NCBI GenBank assembly: GCA_026417615.1
Contig: JAOACY010000123.1
Coordinates: 1 to 64,000, forward strand
DNA length: 64,000 nucleotides
Direction of reading: 5' to 3'
From: Clostridia bacterium
Lineage (GTDB): Bacteria; Bacillota; Clostridia; Acetivibrionales; JAFADI01
Of the stretch, positions 18,980 to 32,564 are shown piece after piece; position 1 is the first letter of the stretch, and the number at the start of each line of letters is the position of its first letter. The position numbers and the translations under genes are program-made. The notes beneath the pieces are model-generated. The model was not told the DNA's origin and made no database searches. It saw only the letters and a program-made list of their open reading frames with translations.

Positions 18980-20794
18980 GTGATTATCTTGTTAAAAAAC
19001 TTTGATAAATTTAGATTAAACTATACAACAAAACTTATGCTGTCTAATTTACTTTTACTGGCATTGCCAGTATTTGTTCTTTTTTCTTATTTGTATTCAA
19101 ATTCTGTAAAAGCTATTGAAATTCAACAATCCTCAAGTCTTATGAATGAAGTTATTACAGCAAAAGCTCAAATTGAAAAGGAATTATCATCATTAGAGGA
19201 AAAAGCTTATGAAATATGCTCCAATCCAATTCTCGTTAATTATTTCAATAATCTTAAAATTAGCGATTTTGAAAGCATTCAAACTGCAAAGACTTATATT
19301 AATCCTTTAATTGCCTGGACATCAACATGGGAAGCAGGCAAGTTAAAATTTCGATTTTTTACGAATAACATCAAAATACCTGAATCAGATAATATTTACC
19401 ACTTTCAAGACTATACATCAACTATTTGGTTTAAAGAAATGGTTGCGTCTTCTCTTATTAATCCCAAATATGTAATATTAGATAATTCAAGAAAATTAAA
19501 ATTCATGCAAGCACCTGATAATGCTGACATTAAATATACCATATCAATCTTTATGCCTTTTCCTTCAAATATTTCAGAATCAGCAAACACATATATCGAA
19601 CTTTATTTTAAACCTGAAGCGTTATTTGACAGTGCTGCTGCAAAAGCAGTTTTTCAAAAAGGTATGTTTCTTGTTCTGACTAATGATGAGAAAATTTTAT
19701 ATTCGACTAAAAAAAATATGGAAAGTCTTTTGAAAGATGCTAAAAAATCTTTGAAAAGAACAAATTATTCAAACAATTACTTTTATCATGAAAAAACTCA
19801 TTATAATATTTATTCTGCTGAAATACCTAAATTAAACTGTATAATTGCAGGAATTATACCTCAATCAGAATTAATGAAGGATGTGAGAAGAACAAAAACG
19901 ATTTTTATTTTTGAATTTTCATTAGGAATTATTCTCCTGATTTTTTTCTCTTTTTATATATCAAGTGCGCTTACAAAAAAAGTAAAAAAACTTGTAAAGA
20001 TAATGAGGCTTGTCCAGAAGGGTGATCTTAATCAAAAAATAGAATTAAAAGGAAACGATGAATTTACTGAACTTGGTAATGATTTTAATATTATGATTTC
20101 AAAAATCAGACAATTAATTAATGAGGTTTATAAGGCAGAAATTCTTCAGAAAGAAGCTATATATAAATCTCTTCAAAGCCAAATAAATCCTCACTTTTTA
20201 TATAACACTTTAGAAACAATAAAAATGATGGCAGAAATAAATAAAAATAGAGATATATCTGACGCATTGACCTGCCTGGGTATGATGCTAAGATATAATT
20301 TAAAAACCGAAGAACACTTTGTACCATTAAAAAATGAACTAGACCAAATACAATATTATTGCGCTTTAGAAAATCTTATGTTGAACAATAGACTTTCTCT
20401 AAATATATCTTGTCCCGAAAGTTTATATAGCAAAATTATCATCAAGCTTGTAATCCAGCCATTGGTTGAAAATGCAATTATTCATGGTTTCGATAATTAT
20501 AGCGGACCTTGCATTATCGATCTTATAATAAAAGAAAGCTCAAATACTTTGGTAATAATAATTAAAAATAATGGCATACCTATACATAAAGAAAAAGCTA
20601 TTCAACTTATGGATTGGATTTCAGGCAAAATACCCCCAAAAGATATGCCTGTAAAAGGTTTCGGTGTGGGCTTGAGAAACGTTCATGAAAGAATTGTAAA
20701 TAAGTATGGTTCATCATATGGAATTATTTCAATAAATAACCAAGAAGACTATACATGTTTTACTCTATACCTTCCCCTTATTGATGTTATATAG
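18980..20794 (+). CDS. YesM-type sensor histidine kinase (GTG start)
   Basis: 604 aa; HAMP-like region, LQSQINPHFLYNTLETI, GFGVGLRNVHERI. Confidence 0.9.
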   Translation: MIILLKNFDKFRLNYTTKLMLSNLLLLALPVFVLFSYLYSNSVKAIEIQQSSSLMNEVITAKAQIEKELSSLEEKAYEICSNPILVNYFNNLKISDFESIQTAKTYINPLIAWTSTWEAGKLKFRFFTNNIKIPESDNIYHFQDYTSTIWFKEMVASSLINPKYVILDNSRKLKFMQAPDNADIKYTISIFMPFPSNISESANTYIELYFKPEALFDSAAAKAVFQKGMFLVLTNDEKILYSTKKNMESLLKDAKKSLKRTNYSNNYFYHEKTHYNIYSAEIPKLNCIIAGIIPQSELMKDVRRTKTIFIFEFSLGIILLIFFSFYISSALTKKVKKLVKIMRLVQKGDLNQKIELKGNDEFTELGNDFNIMISKIRQLINEVYKAEILQKEAIYKSLQSQINPHFLYNTLETIKMMAEINKNRDISDALTCLGMMLRYNLKTEEHFVPLKNELDQIQYYCALENLMLNNRLSLNISCPESLYSKIIIKLVIQPLVENAIIHGFDNYSGPCIIDLIIKESSNTLVIIIKNNGIPIHKEKAIQLMDWISGKIPPKDMPVKGFGVGLRNVHERIVNKYGSSYGIISINNQEDYTCFTLYLPLIDVI

Positions 20795-20843
20795 ATGAAG
20801 GCTAGTGTAATGATTTATATGGTCTATATAGAGGGTGGAATTT

Positions 20844-22412
20844 ATGGTCAGGATATTGATAGTAGATGATGAGGATATTATAAGAAGAGGACTTATTTCA
20901 ATGCTGAAAGACATTGTAATTGAAAAAATAGAATTTTTGCAGGCTGAAAATGGAAGGGCTGCGCTTGATATTATTCAAGGTAATTTTCCGGATATAATAA
21001 TAACAGATATTAAAATGCCTTATATGGATGGCTTACAGTTTATTGAAAGAATAAGGTCAATAGGATGTATCTCAAGAATAATAATTATCTCTGGTTTTGG
21101 TGAGTTTGATTATGCCAAAAAAGCAATTACATTAGATGTAGATGATTATTTACTTAAGCCTGTTCATAGAGAAAAGCTTCAACTTGCAATAACAAAGTCT
21201 ATTTCGCTAATAAAATCAAAGGACTCCCAGCCTCTTATAGATAAGCAGATATATATTCTTAATCAGACCATTGAAGAACTTAACAGAAAAAAACTCTTTA
21301 ACTTTATGAATGGTATTAATACCGATAAAATTGAACTTGAACATATAATAAAGATGCTTTCCGAGTACTCCGTTACAGATTATTTTTTTGTTTTAATTGT
21401 TGATTGCTTGAATTCTTTAGATATATCACGCAATAACGTTGAAAGAGAAATAATATCATTATTTGAAAACGAAACTAGAAAATACTTGCACGTTATGACA
21501 TTAGAAACACAACTAATATTTTTAAATGCAATAAAAGATGAATCAACCATTCAAATAATAATGAATGATATCCAATCGCTTCAAAGCTCTTTACTTAATC
21601 ATAAAATTTCTGTAGCAATAGGAATGAGTGACTTTAAGATTGGAATTGAATCATTACAAAGACTTTATTCTCAAGCTAAGATATGTATAAGACAGAAGCT
21701 TGTTGGTGGGCAAGATGTTTTCAAATACTCCGAGATAAGCAAAAGAAAAGCTCATATAACCTTTTCTGAAGAAATCTGGTCAAAAATAGATGTTGCTCTA
21801 GAAGTAGAGGATAAATTTATGCTTGATAAATATATATCCGAACTGCTTTATCAATTCCTTATTCAGAAAAATTTTTTGGTTAAGCAGATTGAGGATGCTA
21901 TGTTTACTTTTATTGTTAAAAAATTATCTGAAATTACTGAATATAATACTGATAACGAAATTGTTTCATCTTGTCTGCATAACTTTAAAAATGATATTAT
22001 TTCATGTAAAAAAGTTGAAGATTTAAAAATAGCTTTTTTGAAATCATTAAATCATTATATCGAAATTAATAAAAACTATCGCTCAAACAACAATAATAAA
22101 AAGATAATATATATTGTTCAAGAATATATAAAAAAACATTATTCAAAAAATTTAAGCCTTGACGTGCTGGCAAATTATGTATGTATGAACAGTGCCTATT
22201 TTAGTTCATTATTCAAGCGAGAAACAGGTCAAACGCTTACAAACTACATTATGGATGTTCGTTTGAACAAAGCAATAGAGTTATTAAAAGATCCAATCAA
22301 CAAAATTTATGAAATTGCTGAAAAAGTTGGTTTTGATGATGATAAATATTTCAGCAAAGTATTCAAAAAGAAATTTGGAGTTACTCCGTCAGAATTCAGA
22401 GAAAAATCATGA
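20844..22412 (+). CDS. YesN-type response regulator with AraC HTH domain
   Basis: MVRILIVDDEDIIRRGL..DIIITDIKMPYMDG; C-terminal AraC HTH (YFSSLFKRETGQTLTNYI..KYFSKVFKKKFGVTPSEFR). Start moved to 20844 because the tracked GTG at 20835 lies in the RBS (GAGGGTGG). Confidence 0.9.
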   Translation: MVRILIVDDEDIIRRGLISMLKDIVIEKIEFLQAENGRAALDIIQGNFPDIIITDIKMPYMDGLQFIERIRSIGCISRIIIISGFGEFDYAKKAITLDVDDYLLKPVHREKLQLAITKSISLIKSKDSQPLIDKQIYILNQTIEELNRKKLFNFMNGINTDKIELEHIIKMLSEYSVTDYFFVLIVDCLNSLDISRNNVEREIISLFENETRKYLHVMTLETQLIFLNAIKDESTIQIIMNDIQSLQSSLLNHKISVAIGMSDFKIGIESLQRLYSQAKICIRQKLVGGQDVFKYSEISKRKAHITFSEEIWSKIDVALEVEDKFMLDKYISELLYQFLIQKNFLVKQIEDAMFTFIVKKLSEITEYNTDNEIVSSCLHNFKNDIISCKKVEDLKIAFLKSLNHYIEINKNYRSNNNNKKIIYIVQEYIKKHYSKNLSLDVLANYVCMNSAYFSSLFKRETGQTLTNYIMDVRLNKAIELLKDPINKIYEIAEKVGFDDDKYFSKVFKKKFGVTPSEFREKS

Positions 22413-22830
22413 ATGATATCAGTTTGTGGAAATTTTGGATAATTGTACGAACTGACAATGATTAATAATTAAACCATAATTCAATTAATTTTTCATTGCC
22501 ATTTTATTATACATCCTGTTATATTAAATACGAAAATAGCTTACATTGAGAAAGTTATTGGGAAAATGCAATTTTACCCACCCGTAAACAATACCTCTAA
22601 GGAAAGTAAATTTATGCTCCAACCCTTAAAGGCATTTACATAAAATTCATCTTTGCGATGCTGTTAAAATGTCTTAAAATAATAACTTTTCTCCTCAATG
22701 CAAGCTATTTATCGTAAACTACACAGAACTTCATTTTTAAATAAAGACTGCTCTAAAGCTTTTGTTCTTGATTACATTTTTTTACATTGGTCCTCAATCA
22801 GAAATTTATTTGCATAAACTTTTTTATGCT

Positions 22831-24180
<1,350 letters not shown>

Positions 24181-24263
24181 TTACATAACAAGCATGTCAG
24201 GAGCATTTGTTAATGTCCAAAGTATATTTTAACCATTTTCCTGAAGTTAAAACAAAAAAAATA

Positions 24264-24281
24264 AGCCTGTTTGTCCAGGCT
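24264..24281 (-). terminator. Rho-independent terminator after gpmI
   Basis: Minus strand AGCCTGGACAAACAGGCT followed by TATTTTTTTTG. Confidence 0.75.
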
Positions 24282-24303
24282 ATTTATCAATAATAAAATC
24301 TGT

Positions 24304-25833
24304 TTACTTCACCAGCAATGACTCTCCAGTCATTTCAGCCGGTTTTTCAATGCCCATTATATCCAGCATCGTAGGTGCGAGGTCAGCCAGACGCCCATCC
24401 TTCAGCTTCATGCCTCCAAGGCCCACGCCGATTAAGGGTACGGGGTTTGTCGTATGGGCGGTGAAAGGGCCTCCCGTTTCAGGATCTATCATTTGCTCCG
24501 AGTTTCCATGGTCAGCTGTAATCAATGCTACGCCGCCCTGAGCTTCTATAGCTGCCACAACCTTTCCAACGCATGCATCAACAGCCTCCACAGCCGCCCT
24601 TGCCGCATCCATAATGCCTGTATGCCCAACCATGTCAGGGTTTGCAAAGTTTAAGATTATTACGTCATATTGCTTTGATTCAATTCTCCTTACAGCTTCC
24701 TCCGCCACCTCATAAGCGCTCATTTCAGGCTTCAGATCGTAGGTGGCCACCTTGGGCGAGGGTATCAGCGCCCTGTCTTCCCCTTCATAGACTGCTTCTA
24801 TACCACCATTGAAGAAGAAGGTAACATGAGCATATTTTTCTGTTTCAGCTATTCTTAGCTGCTTGTACCCTAATCTGCTAATGTATTCCCCAAAAGTATT
24901 TGTCAAGCTTTCAGGCTTGAATGCAACTGTCACATTGGGCATTGTCTTGTCATACTGAGTCATGCAAACAAAGTGCACAGGAAAATACTTTCTTTCAAAT
25001 CCGTCAAACTCCGGGTCAACGAAGGTTCTGGTTATTTCTCTTGCCCTGTCCGGCCTGAAATTAAAGAATATGACGGAATCACCTTCTCCTATTGTTGCAA
25101 CAGGCTTGCCATTTTCAACAATAACCGTGGGCTTTACAAACTCATCAAAGACTTCAGCCTCATATGAATCAGCCACAGCCTTAATCGGATCCTCTGCTTC
25201 AAGGCCTTTGCCCGATACCATTGCGTCATAAGCCTGCTGAACTCTTTCCCACCTCTTGTCGCGATCCATCGCATAGTATCTTCCCATAACGGAAGCAATC
25301 TTTCCAACGCCGATTTCCTTGAGCTTGGCAACAAGCTCTTCTGTATAACCCTTGGCGCTATCCGGAGGAACATCTCTGCCGTCATAGAAGCAGTGTATGA
25401 ATACATCCTCCAACCCCTGCCTTTTAGCAAGCTCAAGCAATGCATAGAGGTGTGTGTTATGGCTGTGCACTCCTCCGTCTGAAAGAAGTCCGAAAAGGTG
25501 AAGCCTTGAATTGTTCTTCCTGCAATTTTCGATTGCGTCAAGGAATTCCTTCTTTTCGAAGAAATCGCCGTCTTCTACGGATTTGGTTATCCTTGTCAGT
25601 TCCTGGTATACAATTCTCCCTGCCCCAATATTTGTATGCCCGACTTCAGAGTTGCCCATCTGACCCCTCGGAAGGCCGACATCCATGCCGCTGGTGCGAA
25701 TGGTTGCAGTTGGGTTTTGAGCCGCAAGTCTGTCAAGGTTGGGCTTATTTGCTGCTTTTATGGCGTTTCCTTCAACTGCAGGGTTATTGCCGTAACCATC
25801 TAAAATGATCAGTGCTACCAATTTATTCTTCAT
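24304..25833 (-). CDS. gpmI: 2,3-bisphosphoglycerate-independent phosphoglycerate mutase
   Basis: [63 protein letters not shown]. Confidence 0.97.
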   Translation of the reverse strand: MKNKLVALIILDGYGNNPAVEGNAIKAANKPNLDRLAAQNPTATIRTSGMDVGLPRGQMGNSEVGHTNIGAGRIVYQELTRITKSVEDGDFFEKKEFLDAIENCRKNNSRLHLFGLLSDGGVHSHNTHLYALLELAKRQGLEDVFIHCFYDGRDVPPDSAKGYTEELVAKLKEIGVGKIASVMGRYYAMDRDKRWERVQQAYDAMVSGKGLEAEDPIKAVADSYEAEVFDEFVKPTVIVENGKPVATIGEGDSVIFFNFRPDRAREITRTFVDPEFDGFERKYFPVHFVCMTQYDKTMPNVTVAFKPESLTNTFGEYISRLGYKQLRIAETEKYAHVTFFFNGGIEAVYEGEDRALIPSPKVATYDLKPEMSAYEVAEEAVRRIESKQYDVIILNFANPDMVGHTGIMDAARAAVEAVDACVGKVVAAIEAQGGVALITADHGNSEQMIDPETGGPFTAHTTNPVPLIGVGLGGMKLKDGRLADLAPTMLDIMGIEKPAEMTGESLLVK

Positions 25834-25856
25834 ATATTACACTCTCTTTCTTAAAT

Positions 25857-25886
25857 AAAAGGGCAACCCAAAGGATTGCCCTTTTT
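25857..25886 (-). terminator. Terminator between pgk-tpi and gpmI
   Basis: Minus strand AAAGGGCAA..TTGCCCTTTT stem (AAAAAGGGCAATCCTTTGGGTTGCCCTTTTATTT). Confidence 0.7.
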
Positions 25887-25899
25887 AATTTTTATGCGA

Positions 25900-27855
25900 T
25901 TATGCGTCGTATTTGCAAATCTTTTCAAAATCATCAAGCTTGAGGCTGGCACCGCCGACAAGGCCTCCGTCAATATCGGACATGTTGAAGAGCTCTCCCG
26001 CATTGGCAGCCGTTACACTTCCGCCATACTGAATTCTGGTGCAGACGGAAACTTCTTCGCCGAAAAGCTCTTTGACAGTTTCCCTGATAATTGCACATAC
26101 TTCGTTAGCTTGCTCATTTGTGGCAGTTTTGCCTGTTCCGATTGCCCAGATAGGCTCGTAGGCAATCACCACATTCTTAACCTGTTCAGCAGTCATGCCC
26201 TGAAGGGCAATTTTAACCTGGTATCTTACCAGATCTGCAGTTACACCCTGTTCTCTTTGGGTTAGTGACTCACCTACACATATTATTGGAGTCATTCCGT
26301 ATTTTAATACCGCAAGGGCTCTCTTGTTGACAGTTTCATCAGTCTCACCGAAATACTGCCTTCTTTCAGAGTGTCCTATGATAACATAGTTAACCCCAAG
26401 TTCTGCAAGCATAGGACCTGAAACCTCACCGGTGAAGGCTCCTTTTTCCTCCCAGTGCATGTTCTGAGCTGCAACCTTTATATTGGAACCCTTTACGGCT
26501 TCAACCACAGCAGGAATGCAAACAAAAGGAACAGCGACTACAACTTCAGCGTCTGCATCCGCCACCCTCGCTTTAAGCGCTTCAACAAACTCTGCGGCTT
26601 CCTTTGGAGTCTTATTCATCTTCCAGTTTCCGGCGGCAATTTTCTTTCTTGGGTTTTTGTCCATAAGTACAGCTATTCCGGGAAGTATTTTGCCTTCAAG
26701 GAATTCCAGCGATGCTCCTCCGCCTGTTGAAATATGAGTGATTTTGTCCGCAAAGCCAAGCTGTTCTAAAGCGGCAGCGGAGTCACCGCCACCAACTATT
26801 GAAATGGCTCCGGATTCTGCAACGGCTCTTGCTATTTCCTTGGTGCCTGTGGCAAAATTGGGGAATTCAAACACTCCCATCGGTCCGTTCCACACTATTG
26901 TCTTTGCTTTCTTAATTTCCTTTGAGAACTTTTCTATAGTAAGCGATCCTATATCCATGCCCATCCAGCCGTCAGGCATATCATCCGAAGGCACATACTT
27001 GTGTTCGGTTTCATTCTTGAATTCCAGGCCTACTATACTTCCAATGGGAAGCATAAGGTTTACGCCCTTCTTTTCGGCCTTTTCCATCAAGCTCCTGGCA
27101 AGATTGAGCTTGTCGTCCTCACAGATTGAATTTCCTATTTTATAGCCTTTGGCCTTCAGGAATGTATAAGCCATTCCACCGCCGATAATCAGTGTATCTA
27201 CTTTATCGATGAGGTTTTCAATAACGGATATTTTGTCTGAAACCTTTGCGCCTCCAAGAATAGCCACAAAAGGTCTTTCAGGATTAGCAAGCGCCTTGCC
27301 CATGAATTCAAGCTCTTTCTGGATTAGGTATCCGCTTACCGCGGGAAGGTAATCAGCAAGACCTGCTGTAGAAGCATGTGCTCTGTGCGCTGTGCCGAAA
27401 GCGTCATTTACATATATTTCCGCAAGGCTTGCAAGCTCCTTTGTGAATGCGGGATCGTTCTTTTCCTCCTCCTTATGGAACCTTACATTTTCAAGCATGA
27501 GCACCTGGCCTTCCTCGAGGGCTGCTGCCTTGGCCTTTGCATCTTCACCTATAACATCTTCAGCCATTATGACTTCCTGCCCCAAAAGCTCGCTCAATCT
27601 TTTCGCCGCCGGCTTCATGCTGTACTTTTCTTCAAAGCCGTTTTTAGGTCTTCCCAGGTGGGAAACCAGTATGGTCTTCGCACCTTGGCTTACAAGGTAC
27701 TTGATAGTGGGAAGGGCACCGACTATTCTCTTATCGTCTGTTATGTTTCTGTCAGCATCCAATGGAACATTGAAGTCTACCCTCACAATAACCTTTTTGC
27801 CTTTTACATCAATATCTTCGATGGTCTTTTTGTTCAGCATTTTCATTGTTTTCAC
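25900..27855 (-). CDS. pgk-tpi: Bifunctional phosphoglycerate kinase / triosephosphate isomerase fusion
   Basis: 651 aa single frame; [45 protein letters not shown], then [53 protein letters not shown]. Junction Met at 26664. Confidence 0.95.
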   Translation of the reverse strand: MKTMKMLNKKTIEDIDVKGKKVIVRVDFNVPLDADRNITDDKRIVGALPTIKYLVSQGAKTILVSHLGRPKNGFEEKYSMKPAAKRLSELLGQEVIMAEDVIGEDAKAKAAALEEGQVLMLENVRFHKEEEKNDPAFTKELASLAEIYVNDAFGTAHRAHASTAGLADYLPAVSGYLIQKELEFMGKALANPERPFVAILGGAKVSDKISVIENLIDKVDTLIIGGGMAYTFLKAKGYKIGNSICEDDKLNLARSLMEKAEKKGVNLMLPIGSIVGLEFKNETEHKYVPSDDMPDGWMGMDIGSLTIEKFSKEIKKAKTIVWNGPMGVFEFPNFATGTKEIARAVAESGAISIVGGGDSAAALEQLGFADKITHISTGGGASLEFLEGKILPGIAVLMDKNPRKKIAAGNWKMNKTPKEAAEFVEALKARVADADAEVVVAVPFVCIPAVVEAVKGSNIKVAAQNMHWEEKGAFTGEVSGPMLAELGVNYVIIGHSERRQYFGETDETVNKRALAVLKYGMTPIICVGESLTQREQGVTADLVRYQVKIALQGMTAEQVKNVVIAYEPIWAIGTGKTATNEQANEVCAIIRETVKELFGEEVSVCTRIQYGGSVTAANAGELFNMSDIDGGLVGGASLKLDDFEKICKYDA

Positions 27856-28027
27856 GCTCCTACAAAATATTAAATATGTCTAAGATTTTAACACTATCAT
27901 AATTGCGCCAATTTAGTTTATCACAGTACAGGAAACACTATGTAATCTATCCAAATTTGCGCCTCGTTAACCGTAACTATTTTACATCTTTTTTCCTAGT
28001 TTTTCAATAGTCAGTCCCAAAAATAAA

Positions 28028-28049
28028 AGCCTGGTACGAATACCAGGCT
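28028..28049 (-). terminator. Terminator after gap
   Basis: Minus strand AGCCTGGTATTCGTACCAGGCTTTTATTTTT. Confidence 0.8.
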
Positions 28050-28069
28050 CTTGTTTTAAATTCGTATGC

Positions 28070-29140
<1,071 letters not shown>

Positions 29141-29270
29141 TTATTTTCTGCATATTTTCAATAGTTATGAGAAAATTCATTAAATTTTTAACAAAGTAAT
29201 GCGGTTAAGGATTATTCCAGCTTAGAAACTGACATTGCAAGCTGAATAAAACAAACCCAGGCAAGGCATT

Positions 29271-30182
29271 TCAGCCTAAGCTTATTATATACTTATTGAC
29301 CAGCTTTGCAGGATGATAGGAAAGCTTTGCCTTGCGCAACCCTTCAACTCCCATATCCTCTTCTCTGTTGATGTACTTAGTGTCTGCCCAGGCGTTTTCA
29401 CAAAACTGCTGGTTAATAAGAGTATACAGTCCGTCAATACTGGCGTTTGCCTTCTCCAAAAGGATTACCGCCGTGTCCTTGTTAAGCATTTCGCCTACGG
29501 TATAAGCCTCCGGCCTGCCATCCACATAAATTATCGCGCCCGTGCACCCAAGTCTTTCATAGTTATGCAGAAGGTCGTCCGCCGCACACTTTTCAAAATA
29601 CAGTCCCCTATGCTTGTTGCTGCTTCTTTTGGCATACCATTCATTCGATATCCTCAAACAATCCTCAAGATTATCGGGAGTTATTGCAGCATACTCGTAA
29701 TGATGCTCCCTTTTGAATTTATTTATATGATTCCTTTTACCGTCGTATTTTTTACCTGCCAGCTTTATAAGGTCCTGTGTCAAATAAACATAATCGCTGT
29801 TCCTTCTGTCAAAAACTATAGCCTTCTCTGATTTGACATAATTCCTAAAAAGCTGCAGCCGATCCTCCTCAACTCGCCTGAACTGAAATTTCCAGCCGTT
29901 TTTTGCAAAGTATCTTCCAAGAGCCTCCACCGCACCTTTAAAATCATCCTCGTTTATCTCCCCCATGGGCATGAAGCAGAAAGGCTCATCCTTTTCAGGC
30001 ACTGCGACAACACACAGAAGCCCGTTTATTATTGCATATCTGGATCTGAAATAATGCCTCCACATGTAGACATTTGTAAAACTGAGATCAGACGCCTGAG
30101 GCTGGAATTTTTCAAGGTACTTGTCAAAAACCTCTTTATCGTCAACACTGACTTCAACAAAATCCAGAATATCCTCCTCCAA
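29271..30182 (-). CDS. DUF2156 / GNAT-like phosphatidylglycerol-lysyltransferase-related protein
   Basis: 303 aa; QASDLSFTNVYMWRHYFRSRYAI, GKKYDGKRNHINKFKREH, YINREEDMGVEGLRKAKLSYHPAKLVNKY. Confidence 0.75.
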   Translation of the reverse strand: MEEDILDFVEVSVDDKEVFDKYLEKFQPQASDLSFTNVYMWRHYFRSRYAIINGLLCVVAVPEKDEPFCFMPMGEINEDDFKGAVEALGRYFAKNGWKFQFRRVEEDRLQLFRNYVKSEKAIVFDRRNSDYVYLTQDLIKLAGKKYDGKRNHINKFKREHHYEYAAITPDNLEDCLRISNEWYAKRSSNKHRGLYFEKCAADDLLHNYERLGCTGAIIYVDGRPEAYTVGEMLNKDTAVILLEKANASIDGLYTLINQQFCENAWADTKYINREEDMGVEGLRKAKLSYHPAKLVNKYIISLG

Positions 30183-30185
30183 TGC

Positions 30186-31316
30186 TTATTTTTCTTTTAT
30201 TTGGAGCATTCCCTTTCCGATTATGGCAATAAGAAATTCAGCGGCCTTTGCCATATCCTCTATTTTTATCTGTTCATTCACGCTGTGCACCTTATCCATT
30301 CCTATGCTGACATCTACAGCTTGTATTCCATTTCCGTTCACAATATTTGTATCACTTCCTCCTCCCGTAGCCTCAAGCCTCAGTTCAATTCCTGAAGCTT
30401 CGGAAGCCTTCTTGAGTATACCTATGATTTCATCATTCTCTCCTATTTTGAAAGCAGGGTACATCAATTCGGATTTGAACTCCACACTGCCCCCGAATTT
30501 TTCCGCTGCCTGCTCCAGACATTGCTTCATATGCTGAGTCTGGGCTTCAAGCTTTTTCTCGTCAAGGCTCCTTGCCTCAGCCTTTAATTCCACCCTGCCG
30601 CATACTATATTTGTAGCGTGCCCTCCACTGATAATGCCTATGTTTGCAGTTGTCTCGGCGTCAATTCTGCCAAGCTTCATCATTGAAATGGCATAAGCGG
30701 CTATCTGTATCGCGCTAATGCCTTTTTCCGGCTCAATGCCTGCATGAGCGGACTTTCCATTCACTGCCGCATCAATCTTGTTTTGCGACGGAGCTTTGAC
30801 GGCAACTGTGCCGATAGGGCCTCCATTATCCATTATAAAGGCAAATTTTGCATATATCCTGCCATAGTCAAGATTTTTTGAGCCAAGGAGCCCAACTTCC
30901 TCTCCCATTGTAAATACAATCTGGATATCCCCGTGGTCAATTTTGTCTTCCTTTAAAACCCGCAGTGTCTCAAGTATGCATTCAACGCCTGCAAGATCAT
31001 CTCCGCCAAGCACCGTTGTTCTATCAGTTCTGATATATTCTCCGTCAACAACCGGTTTTTTTCCTGTTCCAGGCACTACAGTATCCATATGAGCCATAAG
31101 CAAAACCGCGGGAACATCCATGTTTCCCTTGACTGTACATATGATGTTGCCGCAATTGCCGCCTGCCTTTGTTCCGGCATCATCCTCAAAGGCTTCATAG
31201 CCCATGGCCTCAAGCTTGGATTTAAGGACTTGCGCCATCTGCTTCTCATTCAGGCTGAGGCTGTCGATCTTCACGAGTTCAATGAACTCCTCCGCCATTC
31301 TTTCCCTGTTAACCAT
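30186..31316 (-). CDS. M20-family peptidase (PepT-like)
   Basis: LLMAHMDTVVPGTGKKP, VLGGDDLAGVECILE, FTMGEEVGLLGSK. Confidence 0.88.
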   Translation of the reverse strand: MVNRERMAEEFIELVKIDSLSLNEKQMAQVLKSKLEAMGYEAFEDDAGTKAGGNCGNIICTVKGNMDVPAVLLMAHMDTVVPGTGKKPVVDGEYIRTDRTTVLGGDDLAGVECILETLRVLKEDKIDHGDIQIVFTMGEEVGLLGSKNLDYGRIYAKFAFIMDNGGPIGTVAVKAPSQNKIDAAVNGKSAHAGIEPEKGISAIQIAAYAISMMKLGRIDAETTANIGIISGGHATNIVCGRVELKAEARSLDEKKLEAQTQHMKQCLEQAAEKFGGSVEFKSELMYPAFKIGENDEIIGILKKASEASGIELRLEATGGGSDTNIVNGNGIQAVDVSIGMDKVHSVNEQIKIEDMAKAAEFLIAIIGKGMLQIKEK

Positions 31317-31332
31317 ATATTACCTCCTTTGT

Positions 31333-31827
31333 TCACCAATCGTACCTGGTAAGCCTGCCTTCTTCAATCAGCCCCTTAAACTCATGCTGCCTCAGGCATT
31401 CAAAGAGAATAACCGCAACTGAATTTGAAAGGTTTAAGGATCTGATGCTCTCTTTCATCGGAATCCTGATGCACCATTCCTTGTTCTCCCTTAGCAATTC
31501 TTCGGGAAGGCCGGCTGTTTCCTTGCCGAAAACCAGAAAGCATCCTTCCGGATATTTAATGTCAGTATATGCCTTTGGAGCTTTGGTAGTTGCGAAAAAA
31601 AAATGCTTGTCAAAATAAGCTTCTCTTAGCTTGGCGAAGCTGTCATGGTAATGAACGTCCACATCGGCCCAGTAGTCCAGACCGGCTCTTTTGAGATACC
31701 TGTCATCAACAGAAAAGCCCAAAGGCTTCACAAGATGAAGCGTGCTTCCCGTAGCCGCGCATGTTCTTGCTATGTTACCGGTGTTCTGCGGTATTTCTGG
31801 TTCCACAAGCACTATATTAAAAGACAA
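31333..31827 (-). CDS. trmL: tRNA (cytidine(34)-2'-O)-methyltransferase
   Basis: FNIVLVEPEIPQNTGNIARTCAATG..LVFGKETAGLPEELL..IRSLNLSNSVAVILFECLRQ. TTG start at 31827 proposed, as GGAGGG lies 6-7 nt upstream. Confidence 0.85.
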   Translation of the reverse strand: MSFNIVLVEPEIPQNTGNIARTCAATGSTLHLVKPLGFSVDDRYLKRAGLDYWADVDVHYHDSFAKLREAYFDKHFFFATTKAPKAYTDIKYPEGCFLVFGKETAGLPEELLRENKEWCIRIPMKESIRSLNLSNSVAVILFECLRQHEFKGLIEEGRLTRYDW

Positions 31828-31888
31828 ATCTATCCCTCCAGGCACAATATATAATATACCAATAAATTGTTTTTTTTAACACGCAAAA

Positions 31889-31914
31889 AAGTGGCTATTT
31901 TACAGCCACTTACA
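31889..31914 (-). terminator. Terminator after cheX
   Basis: Minus strand AAGTGGCTGTAAAATAGCCACTTTTTT. Confidence 0.75.
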
Positions 31915-31942
31915 GGTCATAACCATCAAGGTTGGTTCAGCT

Positions 31943-32410
31943 TTATCCGTCTACAACGGAAACGTCTATCTCAATTACGTCTGTATCATTCAAATGCAGA
32001 GGTATGCAAATAGTCTTCATTTTATTTGGAGTAATAACCATATTCTCTCCCATAAGCAAAGACGGAGGAGTAATTTCAATGCCTATTCCCTTGTTGTATA
32101 AAATAGTGGCGGTATTGCCAAGGATCATATTAGTAAGCTCTGATATGGCACTCTTGGCAATTTCGTCCAATTCCGTCACCGGCATGCCGTACATCATGCT
32201 TGATGCGACTTTTAAAGCTACAGGAGTGCTCATGGCAAAAACAACCTGACCTCTTATCTTACCGGTCAGTCCAATTATTATTACGATAGAGTCGCTCTTG
32301 TACGGGGCATTTTTCAAATATACGTTCCCAAGCTTTGCATCGATTCCAGCACCGTTTTTAAGAACTGTCTGGCTTGCTTCAATAAATGGATTTATGTACT
32401 CAACGTTCAT
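31943..32410 (-). CDS. cheX: CheX-family chemotaxis phosphatase-like protein
   Basis: 155 aa; INPFIEASQTVLKNG, DEIAKSAISELTNMILGNTATIL, ITPPSLLMG. Confidence 0.85.
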   Translation of the reverse strand: MNVEYINPFIEASQTVLKNGAGIDAKLGNVYLKNAPYKSDSIVIIIGLTGKIRGQVVFAMSTPVALKVASSMMYGMPVTELDEIAKSAISELTNMILGNTATILYNKGIGIEITPPSLLMGENMVITPNKMKTICIPLHLNDTDVIEIDVSVVDG

Positions 32411-32533
32411 GCACCGCTTCCCTCCTTAAATAATCATCTTTTGTCGATATAAATTTATTAAATTTTAATCTTTTTCACTCCTATTAAATGCTATTAATAT
32501 TAATTCTATAAATACGACAAAAATCCTTCTTTA

Positions 32534-32564
32534 TTTTATTATTTTTCGCATTAAGGTAATAATA
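32534..32564 (+). promoter_or_regulatory. Candidate sigma-F-type promoter upstream of splB
   Basis: -10 GGTAATAATA (32555-32564) fits GGNRANAHTR fully; -35 TTTTA (32534-32538) fits GYWTA 4/5 with a 16-nt spacer. Confidence 0.4.

Noticed and set aside
25134-25541. 135-aa alternative-frame minus-strand ORF inside gpmI
   Set aside because: Fully overlapped by gpmI, whose frame has clear family motifs.
26600-26664. Programmed frameshift needed to make the PGK-TPI fusion
   Set aside because: The zero frame is already open through the junction; no shift is required. A shift could only release PGK, and no canonical slippery heptamer in the right phase was seen.
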